Shown in pieces: positions 8,574-17,192 of a stretch of DNA of 64,000 nucleotides (positions are counted from its first letter, which is position 1; each line of letters opens with the position of its first letter). The notes under the pieces were generated by a model. It ran no database searches. It saw nothing but the letters and a program-made list of their open reading frames with translations, and was not told the origin of the DNA. The position numbers and the translations under genes are program-made. This DNA is from Streptomyces sp. DvalAA-43. GTDB taxonomy: Bacteria; Actinomycetota; Actinomycetes; Streptomycetales; Streptomycetaceae. The stretch lies in the NCBI RefSeq assembly GCF_900091725.1, contig NZ_FMBW01000045.1, positions 23,706 to 87,705 on the forward strand. Direction: 5' to 3'.

Positions 8574-9389
8574 TCAGCCCTTCAGCGCGGCCGTGATCGC
8601 GGTGTTGAAGGCCTCCACCGTCATCGGGGCGTTCTCGCTCTGGCCGTCGGTGAGCGCCTTGCCGTTCATCTTCAGCGTCGGGGTGCCCCGCACGCCACTC
8701 TTGTCGAACGCCTCGGACATCTTCATCGCCCAGCTGTCGAACGTGCCGTCCTTGACGTTCTTCTGGAAGGCGGCGTTGCCCTTGAGCGCGTCCACCGAGT
8801 CGGCGACCTTGATCAGGTAGGAGTCGTCCTTGAACTTGTCGACGGTCTCCTCCGGGTGGAACTTCGCGGAGTAGAGCGCGTACTTGTAGTCGAGGAAGGC
8901 CTCAGGGCTGACATCGAGCGCCGCGCCGAGCGCGCTCAGCGCGTTCTTCGAGCCCTCGCCGTTGGCCGCGTTGTCGATGAACGTGGCACCGATGTACTTG
9001 ATCTTGTACTTGCCGGCGTCGACGTCCTTGTGCACCGTCTCGCCGACGGTCTGCTCGAACGTGGCGCAGACCGGGCAGCGCGAGTCCTCGTACAGCTCCA
9101 GGGTCTTCTTGGCGCTCGACTTGCCGATGACGACCGTGGTGCCGTTCTCGCCCGAGGTGTTCTTGGGCGCGGTCACCTTCTTCTCGTCCTTGGCCGCCTC
9201 CCAGTGGGACGGCTTGGTCAGCTGCATGATGCCCCAGGTGCCGGCGCCCACGACGGCCAGGACGCCGACGATCGAGACGCCGACGATGATCTGCCGGCGG
9301 ACCTTGTCCTTCTTGGCCTGGCGCTCGCGCTCGGCGCGCAGCCGCTCGCGGGCCGCGGACTTGTTGGCCTGGCTGTTGCGCTTGCTCAT
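8574..9389 (-). CDS. membrane-anchored DsbA/thioredoxin-fold protein
   Basis: A 271-residue protein. A 30-residue, highly charged cytoplasmic N-terminus is followed by one transmembrane helix (about 33-53) and an extracytoplasmic DsbA-type thioredoxin domain with the redox motif C-P-V-C at 105-108 and the cis-Pro loop GTPTL near residue 240. It should catalyse disulfide formation or isomerisation in exported proteins. The ATG at 9389 is preceded by GGAG eight bases away; upstream in-frame ATGs lack such a site. The polytopic membrane protein immediately upstream ends 46 bases away and may be its electron partner. A second protein of the same architecture is encoded after trpA. Confidence 0.87.
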   Translation of the reverse strand: MSKRNSQANKSAARERLRAERERQAKKDKVRRQIIVGVSIVGVLAVVGAGTWGIMQLTKPSHWEAAKDEKKVTAPKNTSGENGTTVVIGKSSAKKTLELYEDSRCPVCATFEQTVGETVHKDVDAGKYKIKYIGATFIDNAANGEGSKNALSALGAALDVSPEAFLDYKYALYSAKFHPEETVDKFKDDSYLIKVADSVDALKGNAAFQKNVKDGTFDSWAMKMSEAFDKSGVRGTPTLKMNGKALTDGQSENAPMTVEAFNTAITAALKG

Positions 9390-9435
9390 GTCTGTGTCTC
9401 CAGGGTGTGGGGTACGTCGTCGGGGATGTGCGTGC

Positions 9436-10173
9436 TCAGGCGATGGCGCAGGCCGAGCGCGGCGGTCCCCTCCGTCCCACGGAGTGCACGAGCAGACGGA
9501 TGTGTACGAGCAGATGCGGGCCGTGTCCGGCGGGCCGCATCCGGCGGCGTACCGCGCGGTGGGCCGTACCGGCCGCGGCGACCGCGACCAGCAGTGGCCG
9601 GAACGCCAGCAGGGCGGCCGCCTCCAGCAGACCGGCCAGCGCGGACTCGCCCCGCCGGAGCCAGGCCGCGGCGAGCAGGCCGACCGACACATGGGCGGCG
9701 AGCAGCAGCCAGGGCACCGCGGGTCCGGGCGAGGCCAGCAGCGCGGCCGTCGTGTGTCCGGCATCGGCCACCGAGGCGAGCGGGATGACCCCGGCACCGG
9801 CCCGCGCCGCATCGGTACCGAACTGGCCGCCGCACAGCACATCGACGCCGACCGAGCGCAGCGGACCCGCGATCGGGCCGCCGGCCGCGCCATAGCAGAC
9901 GTGCTGACCAGTGGTGAAGACGGTGTCGGCGGCCAGCTCCAGCGGGACCAGCAGTCCGGCGATCGCCCCGAAGCCGCGCTCCCGGCCGGCCAGCGCGTAC
10001 GCCACGGCGAACACCACGCCGGCCAGCAGGGCGACGGCGGTCAGCGGCAGCGGGACCCGGGAGAGCAGCACATGGGACGCGGTGGAGAGCGTCACGACGA
10101 GCGCTGTGAAGAGCGCCGCGCGAACGACTCTGAGCTGCGTCCTGGATATGTCCATCGTCGAGGAGTGTCGCAT
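9436..10173 (-). CDS. polytopic membrane protein of unknown function
   Basis: A 245-residue protein with about five to six hydrophobic helices (near 15-35, 42-62, 68-88, 125-150, 155-175 and 185-205) and a basic C-terminal tail rich in Arg and His. I recognise no characterised family. Two cysteines in an extramembrane loop (C-Y-G-A-A-G and L-C-G-G-Q, about 20 residues apart) are notable because the next gene encodes a DsbA-like oxidoreductase, which suggests a thiol partner. Starts at 10173 and 10155 are both possible; the first has only a weak AGG upstream. Cotranscription with the DsbA-like gene is likely from the 46-base gap. Confidence 0.6.
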   Translation of the reverse strand: MRHSSTMDISRTQLRVVRAALFTALVVTLSTASHVLLSRVPLPLTAVALLAGVVFAVAYALAGRERGFGAIAGLLVPLELAADTVFTTGQHVCYGAAGGPIAGPLRSVGVDVLCGGQFGTDAARAGAGVIPLASVADAGHTTAALLASPGPAVPWLLLAAHVSVGLLAAAWLRRGESALAGLLEAAALLAFRPLLVAVAAAGTAHRAVRRRMRPAGHGPHLLVHIRLLVHSVGRRGPPRSACAIA

Positions 10174-10257
10174 GCCAACCTGTCAGTGACCCCCGAAGGG
10201 GCGTGACTGCGGGGAGAACCGTGGCCGCGGGAGCGACGGAGAAGCCCGACGCGGGAG

Positions 10258-11583
10258 CTAGAGCCCCGGGATGCGGCCGTTGCGGAAGAGGTCCACGAAG
10301 ATCTGGTGGTCGGCGCGGGCACGGGCGCCGTAGCTGTGGGCGAAGTCCACCAGGAGGCCGGCGAAGCCCTCCTCGTCGGCCGCGATCGCCGCGTCGATGG
10401 CCCGCTCGGTGGAGAACGGCACCAGTGAGTGGCCGCTCTCGTCGTCCGCGGCGGAGTGCATCGTCGCCGTCGCCCGGCCGAGATCGGCGACGACCGCCGC
10501 GATCTCCTCCGGCTCGTCGATGTCGGACCAGTCCAGATCGACCGCGTACGGGGACACCTCGGCGACCAGCTGGCCCGCCCCGTCCAGCTCGGTCCAGCCG
10601 AGCCACGGGTCGGCGTGCGCCTGGAGGGCGCGCTGCGAGATCACCGTGCGGTGGCCCTCGTGCTGGAAGTACGCGCGCACGGACGCGTCGGTGATGTGCC
10701 GGGAGACCGCGGGGGTCTGCGCCTGCTTGAGATAGATCACCACGTCGTTCTCCAGGGCGTCGCTGTTGCCCTCCAGGAGGATGTTGTACGAGGGCAGCCC
10801 GGCCGAGCCGATGCCGATGCCACGACGGCCGACGACGTCCTTCACCCGGTACGAGTCGGGGCGGGTCAGGCTCGACTCCGGCAGTGTCTCCAGATAGCCG
10901 TCGAAGGCGGCCAGCACCTTGTAGCGCGTCGCCGCGTCCAGATCGATGGAGCCGCCGCCCGGGGCGAACCGGCGCTCGAAGTCGCGGATCTCCGTCATCG
11001 AGTCCAGCAGCGAGAACCGGGTCAGCGACCGGGCGTCGCGCAGCGCGTCCAGCAACGGGCCCTCGGCCGTGTCCAGCGTGAAGGGCGGCAGCTCGTCGGT
11101 CTTCGCGCCCGTCGCCAGCGCGTGGATCCGCTCGCGGTAGGCCGCCGCGTAGACCCGGACCAGCTCGGTGATCTGGTCGTCGCCCAGCGCCTTCGCGTAG
11201 CCGATCAGGGCGACGGAGGCGGCGAACCGCTTGAGGTCCCAGGTGAACGGGCCGACGTACGCCTCGTCGAAATCGTTCACATTGAAGATCAGCCGGCCGT
11301 TGGCGTCCATGTACGTGCCGAAATTCTCCGCGTGCAGATCGCCGTGGATCCACACCCGGCCGGTCCGCTCGTCCAGGTAGGGGCCGCCGTGCCGCTCCCT
11401 TTCCAGGTCGTTGTAGAACAGGCACGCCGTGCCCCGGTAGAAGGCGAACGCCGAGCCCGCCATCTTGCGGAACTTGACCCGGAAGGCGGCCGGATCGGCG
11501 GCCAGCAGCTCCCCGAACGCGGTGTCGAAGACCTCAAGAATCTGCTCCCCGCGCTGCGCCGCGCCGGTCTGCGCTTCCGACAT
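10258..11583 (-). CDS. DUF2252-family protein
   Basis: A 441-residue protein of the DUF2252 family. The diagnostic segment HGDLHAENFG near residue 77, followed by NDFDEA, resembles the catalytic and metal-binding loops of aminoglycoside-phosphotransferase-like kinases, so the fold is probably kinase-like. The substrate and activity of the family are not established. No signal peptide or membrane helix is seen. The ATG at 11583 is supported by AGGAGG nine bases upstream, which settles the start inside a much longer open frame that runs antisense to dnaE. It is divergent from dnaE across 180 bases. Confidence 0.82.
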   Translation of the reverse strand: MSEAQTGAAQRGEQILEVFDTAFGELLAADPAAFRVKFRKMAGSAFAFYRGTACLFYNDLERERHGGPYLDERTGRVWIHGDLHAENFGTYMDANGRLIFNVNDFDEAYVGPFTWDLKRFAASVALIGYAKALGDDQITELVRVYAAAYRERIHALATGAKTDELPPFTLDTAEGPLLDALRDARSLTRFSLLDSMTEIRDFERRFAPGGGSIDLDAATRYKVLAAFDGYLETLPESSLTRPDSYRVKDVVGRRGIGIGSAGLPSYNILLEGNSDALENDVVIYLKQAQTPAVSRHITDASVRAYFQHEGHRTVISQRALQAHADPWLGWTELDGAGQLVAEVSPYAVDLDWSDIDEPEEIAAVVADLGRATATMHSAADDESGHSLVPFSTERAIDAAIAADEEGFAGLLVDFAHSYGARARADHQIFVDLFRNGRIPGL

Positions 11584-11705
11584 CTCTGGGTGCCTCCTGG
11601 TACCTGACGTGCGTGACGACGTACATGACAAATGGGACGGGTGTTCCCGCCCTTCCAACGCGTGACCGTATCCGGGAGTGCCCGTCGATCGTCCCCTCGG
11701 AGACG

Positions 11706-11711
11706 TAGACT
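11706..11711 (+). promoter_or_regulatory. candidate -10 element for dnaE
   Basis: TAGACT fits the TANNNT pattern and lies 52 bases before the dnaE start. I see no convincing -35, so this is tentative. Confidence 0.3.
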
Positions 11712-11763
11712 TCCACGCTGTCCCCCCAGTCAGCCATCGCCCGTTTCCCGGAGGCACAGCGCC

Positions 11764-14700
11764 GTGACCAAGCCGCCCTTCACGCACCTTCACGTCCATA
11801 CCCAGTACTCGCTGCTGGACGGTGCCGCGCGGCTCAAGGACATGTTCGCTGCCTGTAATGAAATGGGCATGTCGCACATCGCGATGACGGACCACGGCAA
11901 CCTGCACGGGGCGTACGACTTCTTCCACTCGGCGCAGAAGGCGGGCGTCACCCCGATCATCGGGATCGAGGCGTACGTCGCCCCCGAGTCGCGCAAGCAC
12001 AAGCGGAAGATCCAGTGGGGCCAGCCGCACCAGAAGCGCGACGACGTGTCGGGTTCGGGTGGTTACACCCACAAGACGATCTGGGCGTCCAACGCGAAGG
12101 GCCTGCACAACCTCTTCAAGCTCTCCTCGGACGCGTACGCCGAGGGCTGGCTGCAGAAGTGGCCGCGCATGGACAAGGAGACCATCGCCCAGTGGTCCGA
12201 GGGCCTGATCGCGTCCACCGGCTGCCCCTCGGGCGAGGTGCAGACCCGGCTGCGGCTCGGCCAGTTCGACGAGGCCGTCCAGGCCGCCTCCGACTACAAG
12301 GACATCTTCGGCGAGGGCAAGTACTTCCTGGAGCTGATGGACCACGGCATCGAGATCGAGCGCCGGGTCCGTGACGGACTCCTCGAAATCGGCAAGAAGC
12401 TGAACATCCCGCCGCTGGTGACCAACGACTCGCACTACACCTACGCGCACGAGGCCACCGCGCACGACGCCCTGCTCTGCATCCAGACCGGCAAGAACCT
12501 CTCCGACCCGGACCGCTTCCGCTTCGACGGCACCGGCTACTACCTCAAGACGACCGACGAGATGTACGCCGTCGACTCCTCCGACGCCTGGCAGGAGGGC
12601 TGCGCCAACACCCTGCTGGTCGCGCAGCAGATCGACACCACCGGCATGTTCGAGAAGCGCGACCTGATGCCGAAGTTCGAGATCCCGGACGGCTTCACGG
12701 AGATCACCTGGTTCCAGGAAGAGGTCCGCGTCGGCATGGACCGGCGCTTCCCGGGAGGTGTCCCCGAGGACCGGCAGAAGCAGGTCGAGTACGAGATGGA
12801 CATCATCATCCAGATGGGGTTCCCGGGGTACTTCCTGGTCGTCGCCGACTTCATCATGTGGGCGAAGAACAACGGCATCGCGGTCGGCCCCGGCCGAGGC
12901 TCCGCCGCCGGTTCGATCGTGGCGTACGCGATGGGCATCACCGACCTCGACCCGATCGAGCACGGACTGATCTTCGAGCGGTTCCTCAACCCCGAGCGCG
13001 TCTCCATGCCCGACGTCGACATCGACTTCGACGAACGCCGGCGCGTCGAAGTGATCAGGTACGTGACGGAGAAGTACGGCGCCGACAAGGTCGCCATGAT
13101 CGGCACGTACGGAAAGATCAAGGCGAAGAACGCCATCAAGGACTCCGCCCGGGTCCTCGGCTACCCGTACGCCATGGGCGACCGGCTCACCAAGGCCATG
13201 CCCGCCGACGTCCTCGGCAAGGGCATCGACCTCAACGGCATCACCGACCCCAAGCACCCGCGCTACAGCGAGGCGGGCGAGATCCGGGGGATGTACGAGA
13301 ACGAGCCGGACGTCAAGAAGGTCATCGACACCGCGAAGGGCGTCGAGGGCCTGGTCCGGCAGATGGGCGTGCACGCCGCCGGCGTCATCATGTCCAGCGA
13401 GCCGATCGTCGACCACGCCCCGATCTGGGTACGGCACACCGACGGCGTCACCATCACGCAGTGGGACTACCCCCAGTGCGAGTCGCTCGGCCTGCTGAAG
13501 ATGGACTTCCTGGGCCTGCGCAACCTCACCATCATGGACGACGCCGTGAAGATGGTGGAGTCCAACAAGGGCGTCAAGCTGGACCTGCTCGGCCTCCCGC
13601 TGGACGACCCCAAGACGTACGAGATGCTCTGCCGCGGCGACACGCTCGGCGTGTTCCAGTTCGACGGCGGGCCGATGCGCTCCCTGCTGCGCCAGATGCA
13701 GCCCGACAACTTCGAGGACATTTCCGCCGTCTCGGCCCTGTACCGGCCGGGCCCGATGGGCATGAACTCGCACACGAACTACGCCGAGCGCAAGAACGGC
13801 CGCCAGGAGATCACCCCGATCCACCCGGAGCTGGAGGAGCCCCTCAAGGAGGTCCTCGGCCTCACCTACGGCCTGATCGTGTACCAGGAGCAGGTGCAGA
13901 AGGCCGCCCAGATCGTCGCCGGCTACTCGCTCGGCGAGGCCGACATCCTGCGCCGCGTGATGGGCAAGAAGAAGCCCGAGGAGCTGGCGAAGAACTTCGT
14001 CCTCTTCGAGGCGGGCGCCAAGGAGAAGGGCTTCTCCGACGCCGCGATCAAGGCCCTGTGGGACGTGCTGGTCCCGTTCGCCGGATACGCGTTCAACAAG
14101 GCGCACTCCTCCGCGTACGGCCTGGTCACCTACTGGACCGCGTACCTCAAGGCGAACTACCCCGCCGAGTACATGGCGGCGCTGCTGACCTCGGTCAAGG
14201 ACGACAAGGACAAGTCGGCTGTCTACCTCAACGAGTGCCGCCGCATGGGCATCAAGGTGCTCCCGCCCAACGTCAACGAGTCGCTGTCGAACTTCGCGGC
14301 CCAGGGCGACGACGTGATCCTCTTCGGCCTCACCGCCGTGCGCAACGTCGGCCAGAACGTCGTCGACTCGATCATCCGGTGCCGCAAGGCGAAGGGGAAG
14401 TACAGCACCTTCCCCGACTTCCTGGACAAGGTCGAAGCGGTCGTCTGCAACAAGCGCACCGTCGAATCGCTGATCAAGGCCGGGGCCTTCGACGAGATGG
14501 GCCACACCCGCAAGGGCCTGGTCGCCCACCACGAACCCATGATCGACAACGTGGTGCAGGTCAAGCGCAAGGAGGCCGAGGGACAGTTCGACCTCTTCGG
14601 CGGCATGGGCGAGGAGGAGAGCGACGAGCCGGGCTTCGGGCTCGACGTGGAGTTCTCCGACATCGAGTGGGAGAAGTCCTACCTGCTGGCCCAGGAACGC

Positions 14701-15303
14701 GAGATGCTCGGCCTGTACGTCTCCGACCACCCGCTCTTCGGCCTGGAGCACGTGCTGTCCGACAAGGCCGACTCCTCGATCTCCCAGCTGACCGGCGGCG
14801 AGCACGCCGACGGCGCCGTCGTCACCGTCGGCGGCATCATCTCCGGCCTCCAGCGCAAGATGACCAAGCAGGGCAACGCCTGGGCCATCGCCACCGTCGA
14901 GGACCTGGCCGGTTCCATCGAGTGCATGTTCTTCCCGGCCACCTACCAGCTGGTCTCCACCCAGCTCGTCGAGGACACCGTCGTCTTCGTCAAGGGCCGC
15001 CTGGACAAGCGCGAGGACGTGCCCCGGCTGGTCGCCATGGAGATGCAGGTCCCCGACATCTCCAACGCCGGCACCAACGCCCCCGTGGTGCTGACCATCC
15101 CCACCGTCAAGATCACCCCGCCGATGGTCAGCCGCCTCGGCGAGGTCCTCAGCAGCCACCGCGGCGACACCGAGGTACGGATCAGGCTCCAGGGCCCCCG
15201 CAAGACCACGGTGCTCCGGCTCGACCGGCACCGGGTCAAGCCCGACCCGGCGCTCTTCGGCGACCTGAAGGTGCTGCTCGGCCCGTCCTGCCTGGCCGGC
15301 TGA
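11764..15303 (+). CDS. dnaE: DNA polymerase III alpha subunit
   Basis: The 1179-residue catalytic subunit of the replicative polymerase. Domains in order: an N-terminal PHP domain opening with FTHLHVHTQYSLLDG (residues 5-19), the C-family polymerase core with GPGRGSAAGS near 380 and the catalytic aspartates in PDVDIDFDE near 415-423, the thumb and finger regions, a helix-hairpin-helix area (FPDFLDKVEAV) and a C-terminal OB-fold (VVTVGGIISGLQRK). The length is normal for DnaE1. The GTG at 11764 has GGAGG nine bases upstream; the open frame begins earlier, but only this position gives the conserved N-terminus. It is followed by a strong terminator and is apparently monocistronic. Confidence 0.97.
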   Translation: MTKPPFTHLHVHTQYSLLDGAARLKDMFAACNEMGMSHIAMTDHGNLHGAYDFFHSAQKAGVTPIIGIEAYVAPESRKHKRKIQWGQPHQKRDDVSGSGGYTHKTIWASNAKGLHNLFKLSSDAYAEGWLQKWPRMDKETIAQWSEGLIASTGCPSGEVQTRLRLGQFDEAVQAASDYKDIFGEGKYFLELMDHGIEIERRVRDGLLEIGKKLNIPPLVTNDSHYTYAHEATAHDALLCIQTGKNLSDPDRFRFDGTGYYLKTTDEMYAVDSSDAWQEGCANTLLVAQQIDTTGMFEKRDLMPKFEIPDGFTEITWFQEEVRVGMDRRFPGGVPEDRQKQVEYEMDIIIQMGFPGYFLVVADFIMWAKNNGIAVGPGRGSAAGSIVAYAMGITDLDPIEHGLIFERFLNPERVSMPDVDIDFDERRRVEVIRYVTEKYGADKVAMIGTYGKIKAKNAIKDSARVLGYPYAMGDRLTKAMPADVLGKGIDLNGITDPKHPRYSEAGEIRGMYENEPDVKKVIDTAKGVEGLVRQMGVHAAGVIMSSEPIVDHAPIWVRHTDGVTITQWDYPQCESLGLLKMDFLGLRNLTIMDDAVKMVESNKGVKLDLLGLPLDDPKTYEMLCRGDTLGVFQFDGGPMRSLLRQMQPDNFEDISAVSALYRPGPMGMNSHTNYAERKNGRQEITPIHPELEEPLKEVLGLTYGLIVYQEQVQKAAQIVAGYSLGEADILRRVMGKKKPEELAKNFVLFEAGAKEKGFSDAAIKALWDVLVPFAGYAFNKAHSSAYGLVTYWTAYLKANYPAEYMAALLTSVKDDKDKSAVYLNECRRMGIKVLPPNVNESLSNFAAQGDDVILFGLTAVRNVGQNVVDSIIRCRKAKGKYSTFPDFLDKVEAVVCNKRTVESLIKAGAFDEMGHTRKGLVAHHEPMIDNVVQVKRKEAEGQFDLFGGMGEEESDEPGFGLDVEFSDIEWEKSYLLAQEREMLGLYVSDHPLFGLEHVLSDKADSSISQLTGGEHADGAVVTVGGIISGLQRKMTKQGNAWAIATVEDLAGSIECMFFPATYQLVSTQLVEDTVVFVKGRLDKREDVPRLVAMEMQVPDISNAGTNAPVVLTIPTVKITPPMVSRLGEVLSSHRGDTEVRIRLQGPRKTTVLRLDRHRVKPDPALFGDLKVLLGPSCLAG

Positions 15304-15320
15304 GCCCGCCGCCGACGCAC

Positions 15321-15357
15321 GGGAGGGGCGCCCCGCGAAAGCGGGTGCGCCCCTCCC
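15321..15357. terminator. terminator after dnaE, shared with the convergent 59-aa gene
   Basis: A 16-bp stem with a one-base bulge (15321-15336 with 15341-15357) and a GAAA tetraloop starts 18 bases after the dnaE stop. The convergent small gene ends 39 bases further on. Confidence 0.8.
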
Positions 15358-15395
15358 GGCCACCCGGCCCTTGGCCGGACCGCGGACGTCTCCGG

Positions 15396-15575
15396 TCAGT
15401 TGTGGCCGAAGCGCCGCTGGTGCTTACGGGCAACATCAGCAGGGCTGCCCTGGGCCTGCGACTGAGGCTGTATCTGCGACTCGTACGAGGTCGCCGCGCC
15501 TTCTTCCGCGCCGCGCTCCGGACCGGACGCGCGGTTCTGCCGGCTGCCCTGCTTGCGGTTCTTGTTCTTGGCCAT
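15396..15575 (-). CDS. 59-aa basic, Gln-rich small protein
   Basis: A 59-residue cytoplasmic protein with a very basic N-terminus (MAKNKNRKQGSRQNR), an acidic middle, a Gln/Ser-rich stretch and a basic, His-containing C-terminus (RKHQRRFGHN). It looks intrinsically disordered and has no recognised domain. The ATG at 15575 has an excellent AGGAGG six bases upstream, which argues strongly that it is translated. It is divergent from the NYN-domain gene and convergent with dnaE. RNA or nucleic-acid binding is possible from its charge, but this is only inference. Confidence 0.75.
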   Translation of the reverse strand: MAKNKNRKQGSRQNRASGPERGAEEGAATSYESQIQPQSQAQGSPADVARKHQRRFGHN

Positions 15576-15633
15576 GGTCTTCCTCCTGTGGGGACTCTCG
15601 GGGCCAGGACCGCGTTCAGATTCACATAGCGGG

Positions 15634-15648
15634 ACATGCCGTGCATGT
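15634..15648. promoter_or_regulatory. 15-bp dyad in the divergent promoter region
   Basis: ACATGC and GCATGT form a perfect 6-bp dyad around a CGT centre, between the 59-aa gene and the NYN gene. It is a candidate operator for a dimeric regulator. Confidence 0.35.
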
Positions 15649-15808
15649 TGGATCATTACCGTGCGTAGTGAGGATGCGGGACGCGTCGTTTTCCCGATCC
15701 GCCACGCCGATGATCGAGTTCCGGACGTCAAGCCCTGCGCGGTCGGGCAGACTCGAAGGAAACCCTTGGCAAGGACCGCACCCGAACTTCTGGAAGAGGG
15801 TGGATCGC

Positions 15809-17080
15809 GTGGACCGTTGCGTCGTCCTGGTGGACGCCGGCTACTTGCTGGGCGCAGCCGCGAGCCTGCTGGCCGGGGAGCCCGCCCGTTCCCGCATCAC
15901 CGTCGACCACGCGGCCCTCATCCGGGGCCTGCGCGAGCGCGCCGAGGCCGATACGCAGCAGCCGCTGCTGCGGATCTACTGGTTCGACGGCGCCCCCGAC
16001 CGCGTTCCCCAGCCCGAGCACCGCAGACTCCGCGTGATGCCCAGGGTGACCGTCCGGCTCGGCGCCCTCACTCGTAGTGACGGGCGCTGGGCGCAGAAGG
16101 GCGTCGACGCCGCCATGCACGCCGAACTCACCGAGCTGGCCAGGAACCGGGCCTGCTCCGACGTGGTGCTGGTGACCGGCGACGGGGACCTGCTGCCCGG
16201 CCTGATGTCCGCCAAGGAACACGGCGTCGCCGTCCATCTGTGGGCCGTCCAGGCCGCCGACGGCGACTACAACCAGTCCGAGGACCTGGTGGCCGAGGCC
16301 GACGAACGCAGGGTGCTCGACCGGGCCTGGATCACCCAGGCGGTACGGCCCAGGGAGACCGGCGGTGTCTGCGCCCCGCCGCCCGTGCCCCGCCCGGAGA
16401 TCGCCGCGATCCTCTCCGCGCCGCTGCCCGAGGCCGCCCTCGCCGCCTCCGCCGAGCGGGCCTCGGAGGCCAGGGCGGCGGAGGCGGCGGGCGACGCCCC
16501 GGCACAGCCCGAGGAAGGCGCCGCCACCGACCGGCCCGCGCACGGTGGCCGGGCCGTCCCCACCCCCAAGGACCTGGCGGGCAGCCTGCGCGGCCCCGGC
16601 ACCCCGCCCGACCGCCACCTCCCCCAGCCGACGCCCGCCGCGACCCTGCGCTGGTCCTCCGACAAGAGCTGGACGGAGCGCGGCGGACCGCTGGGCGAGC
16701 CCGCCGAGACCGCCTCCCTGCCGACGCTGGCCCAGCTCACCAGCGCCGAGCAGCGCTGGGCGGACCGCGAGGAGGACATCACCACCGTCGGCGGCGACCC
16801 CTTCGAGGTCGGCCAGGTCTTCGCCCGTCGCTGGATGGAGCGACTCCCGGAGACCGTCCATCTGCAGAAGCTGTCGACCATGTATCCGCGCATCCCGCAC
16901 CGCATCGACGGCGAGCTGCTGCGCTACGCGGCACGGTTCGGCCTGCTCGCCCACAAGGACGACCAGATCGACGAGCACGACCGCTACGCGATCCGGGCGG
17001 GATTCTGGCGGGAGATCGATGTACGCGCCGCGGCCGAGCACACCCCCGCGGCGGAGCGCACCGCCCCGTCCACGGGCTGA
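15809..17080 (+). CDS. NYN-domain (PIN-like) putative ribonuclease
   Basis: A 423-residue protein with an N-terminal NYN/LabA-type PIN-like domain. The opening strand and acidic residue appear in VVLVDAGYLLG (residues 5-15), the variable-loop Asp in YWFDGAPD, and the catalytic-type VLVTGDGDLLPG near residue 113. These acidic residues would coordinate Mg2+ for RNA cleavage. After about residue 195 comes a Pro/Ala-rich linker, then a C-terminal domain (about 310-400) containing WMERLPETVH and HRIDGELLRYA, resembling an OST/HTH-like RNA-binding domain. GTG codons at 15800 and 15809 are in frame; the second has GAGG about ten bases upstream and is preferred. The target RNA is unknown. Confidence 0.78.
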   Translation: MDRCVVLVDAGYLLGAAASLLAGEPARSRITVDHAALIRGLRERAEADTQQPLLRIYWFDGAPDRVPQPEHRRLRVMPRVTVRLGALTRSDGRWAQKGVDAAMHAELTELARNRACSDVVLVTGDGDLLPGLMSAKEHGVAVHLWAVQAADGDYNQSEDLVAEADERRVLDRAWITQAVRPRETGGVCAPPPVPRPEIAAILSAPLPEAALAASAERASEARAAEAAGDAPAQPEEGAATDRPAHGGRAVPTPKDLAGSLRGPGTPPDRHLPQPTPAATLRWSSDKSWTERGGPLGEPAETASLPTLAQLTSAEQRWADREEDITTVGGDPFEVGQVFARRWMERLPETVHLQKLSTMYPRIPHRIDGELLRYAARFGLLAHKDDQIDEHDRYAIRAGFWREIDVRAAAEHTPAAERTAPSTG

Positions 17081-17178
17081 CGGCCGGGCGGGACGACGGG
17101 CGGGCGACCCGGCCGCCGATCACCGCGCCGGCCCCCGGCCGGTGTGGCCCCGGGCGCAATCCGGGGCATCCGACCCCG

Positions 17179-17184
17179 TACTCT
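17179..17184 (+). promoter_or_regulatory. candidate -10 for the ABC transporter operon
   Basis: TACTCT fits TANNNT and ends eight bases before the GTG at 17193, which has no Shine-Dalgarno sequence; a leaderless mRNA is plausible. Confidence 0.35.
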
Positions 17185-17192
17185 CGTACCTC

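Noticed and set aside
10258..15363. A 1701-codon open frame on the minus strand spanning dnaE
   Set aside because: Only its last 441 codons, after a strong ribosome-binding site at 11583, match a family (DUF2252). The rest is antisense to dnaE and is an artefact of GC-rich codon bias.
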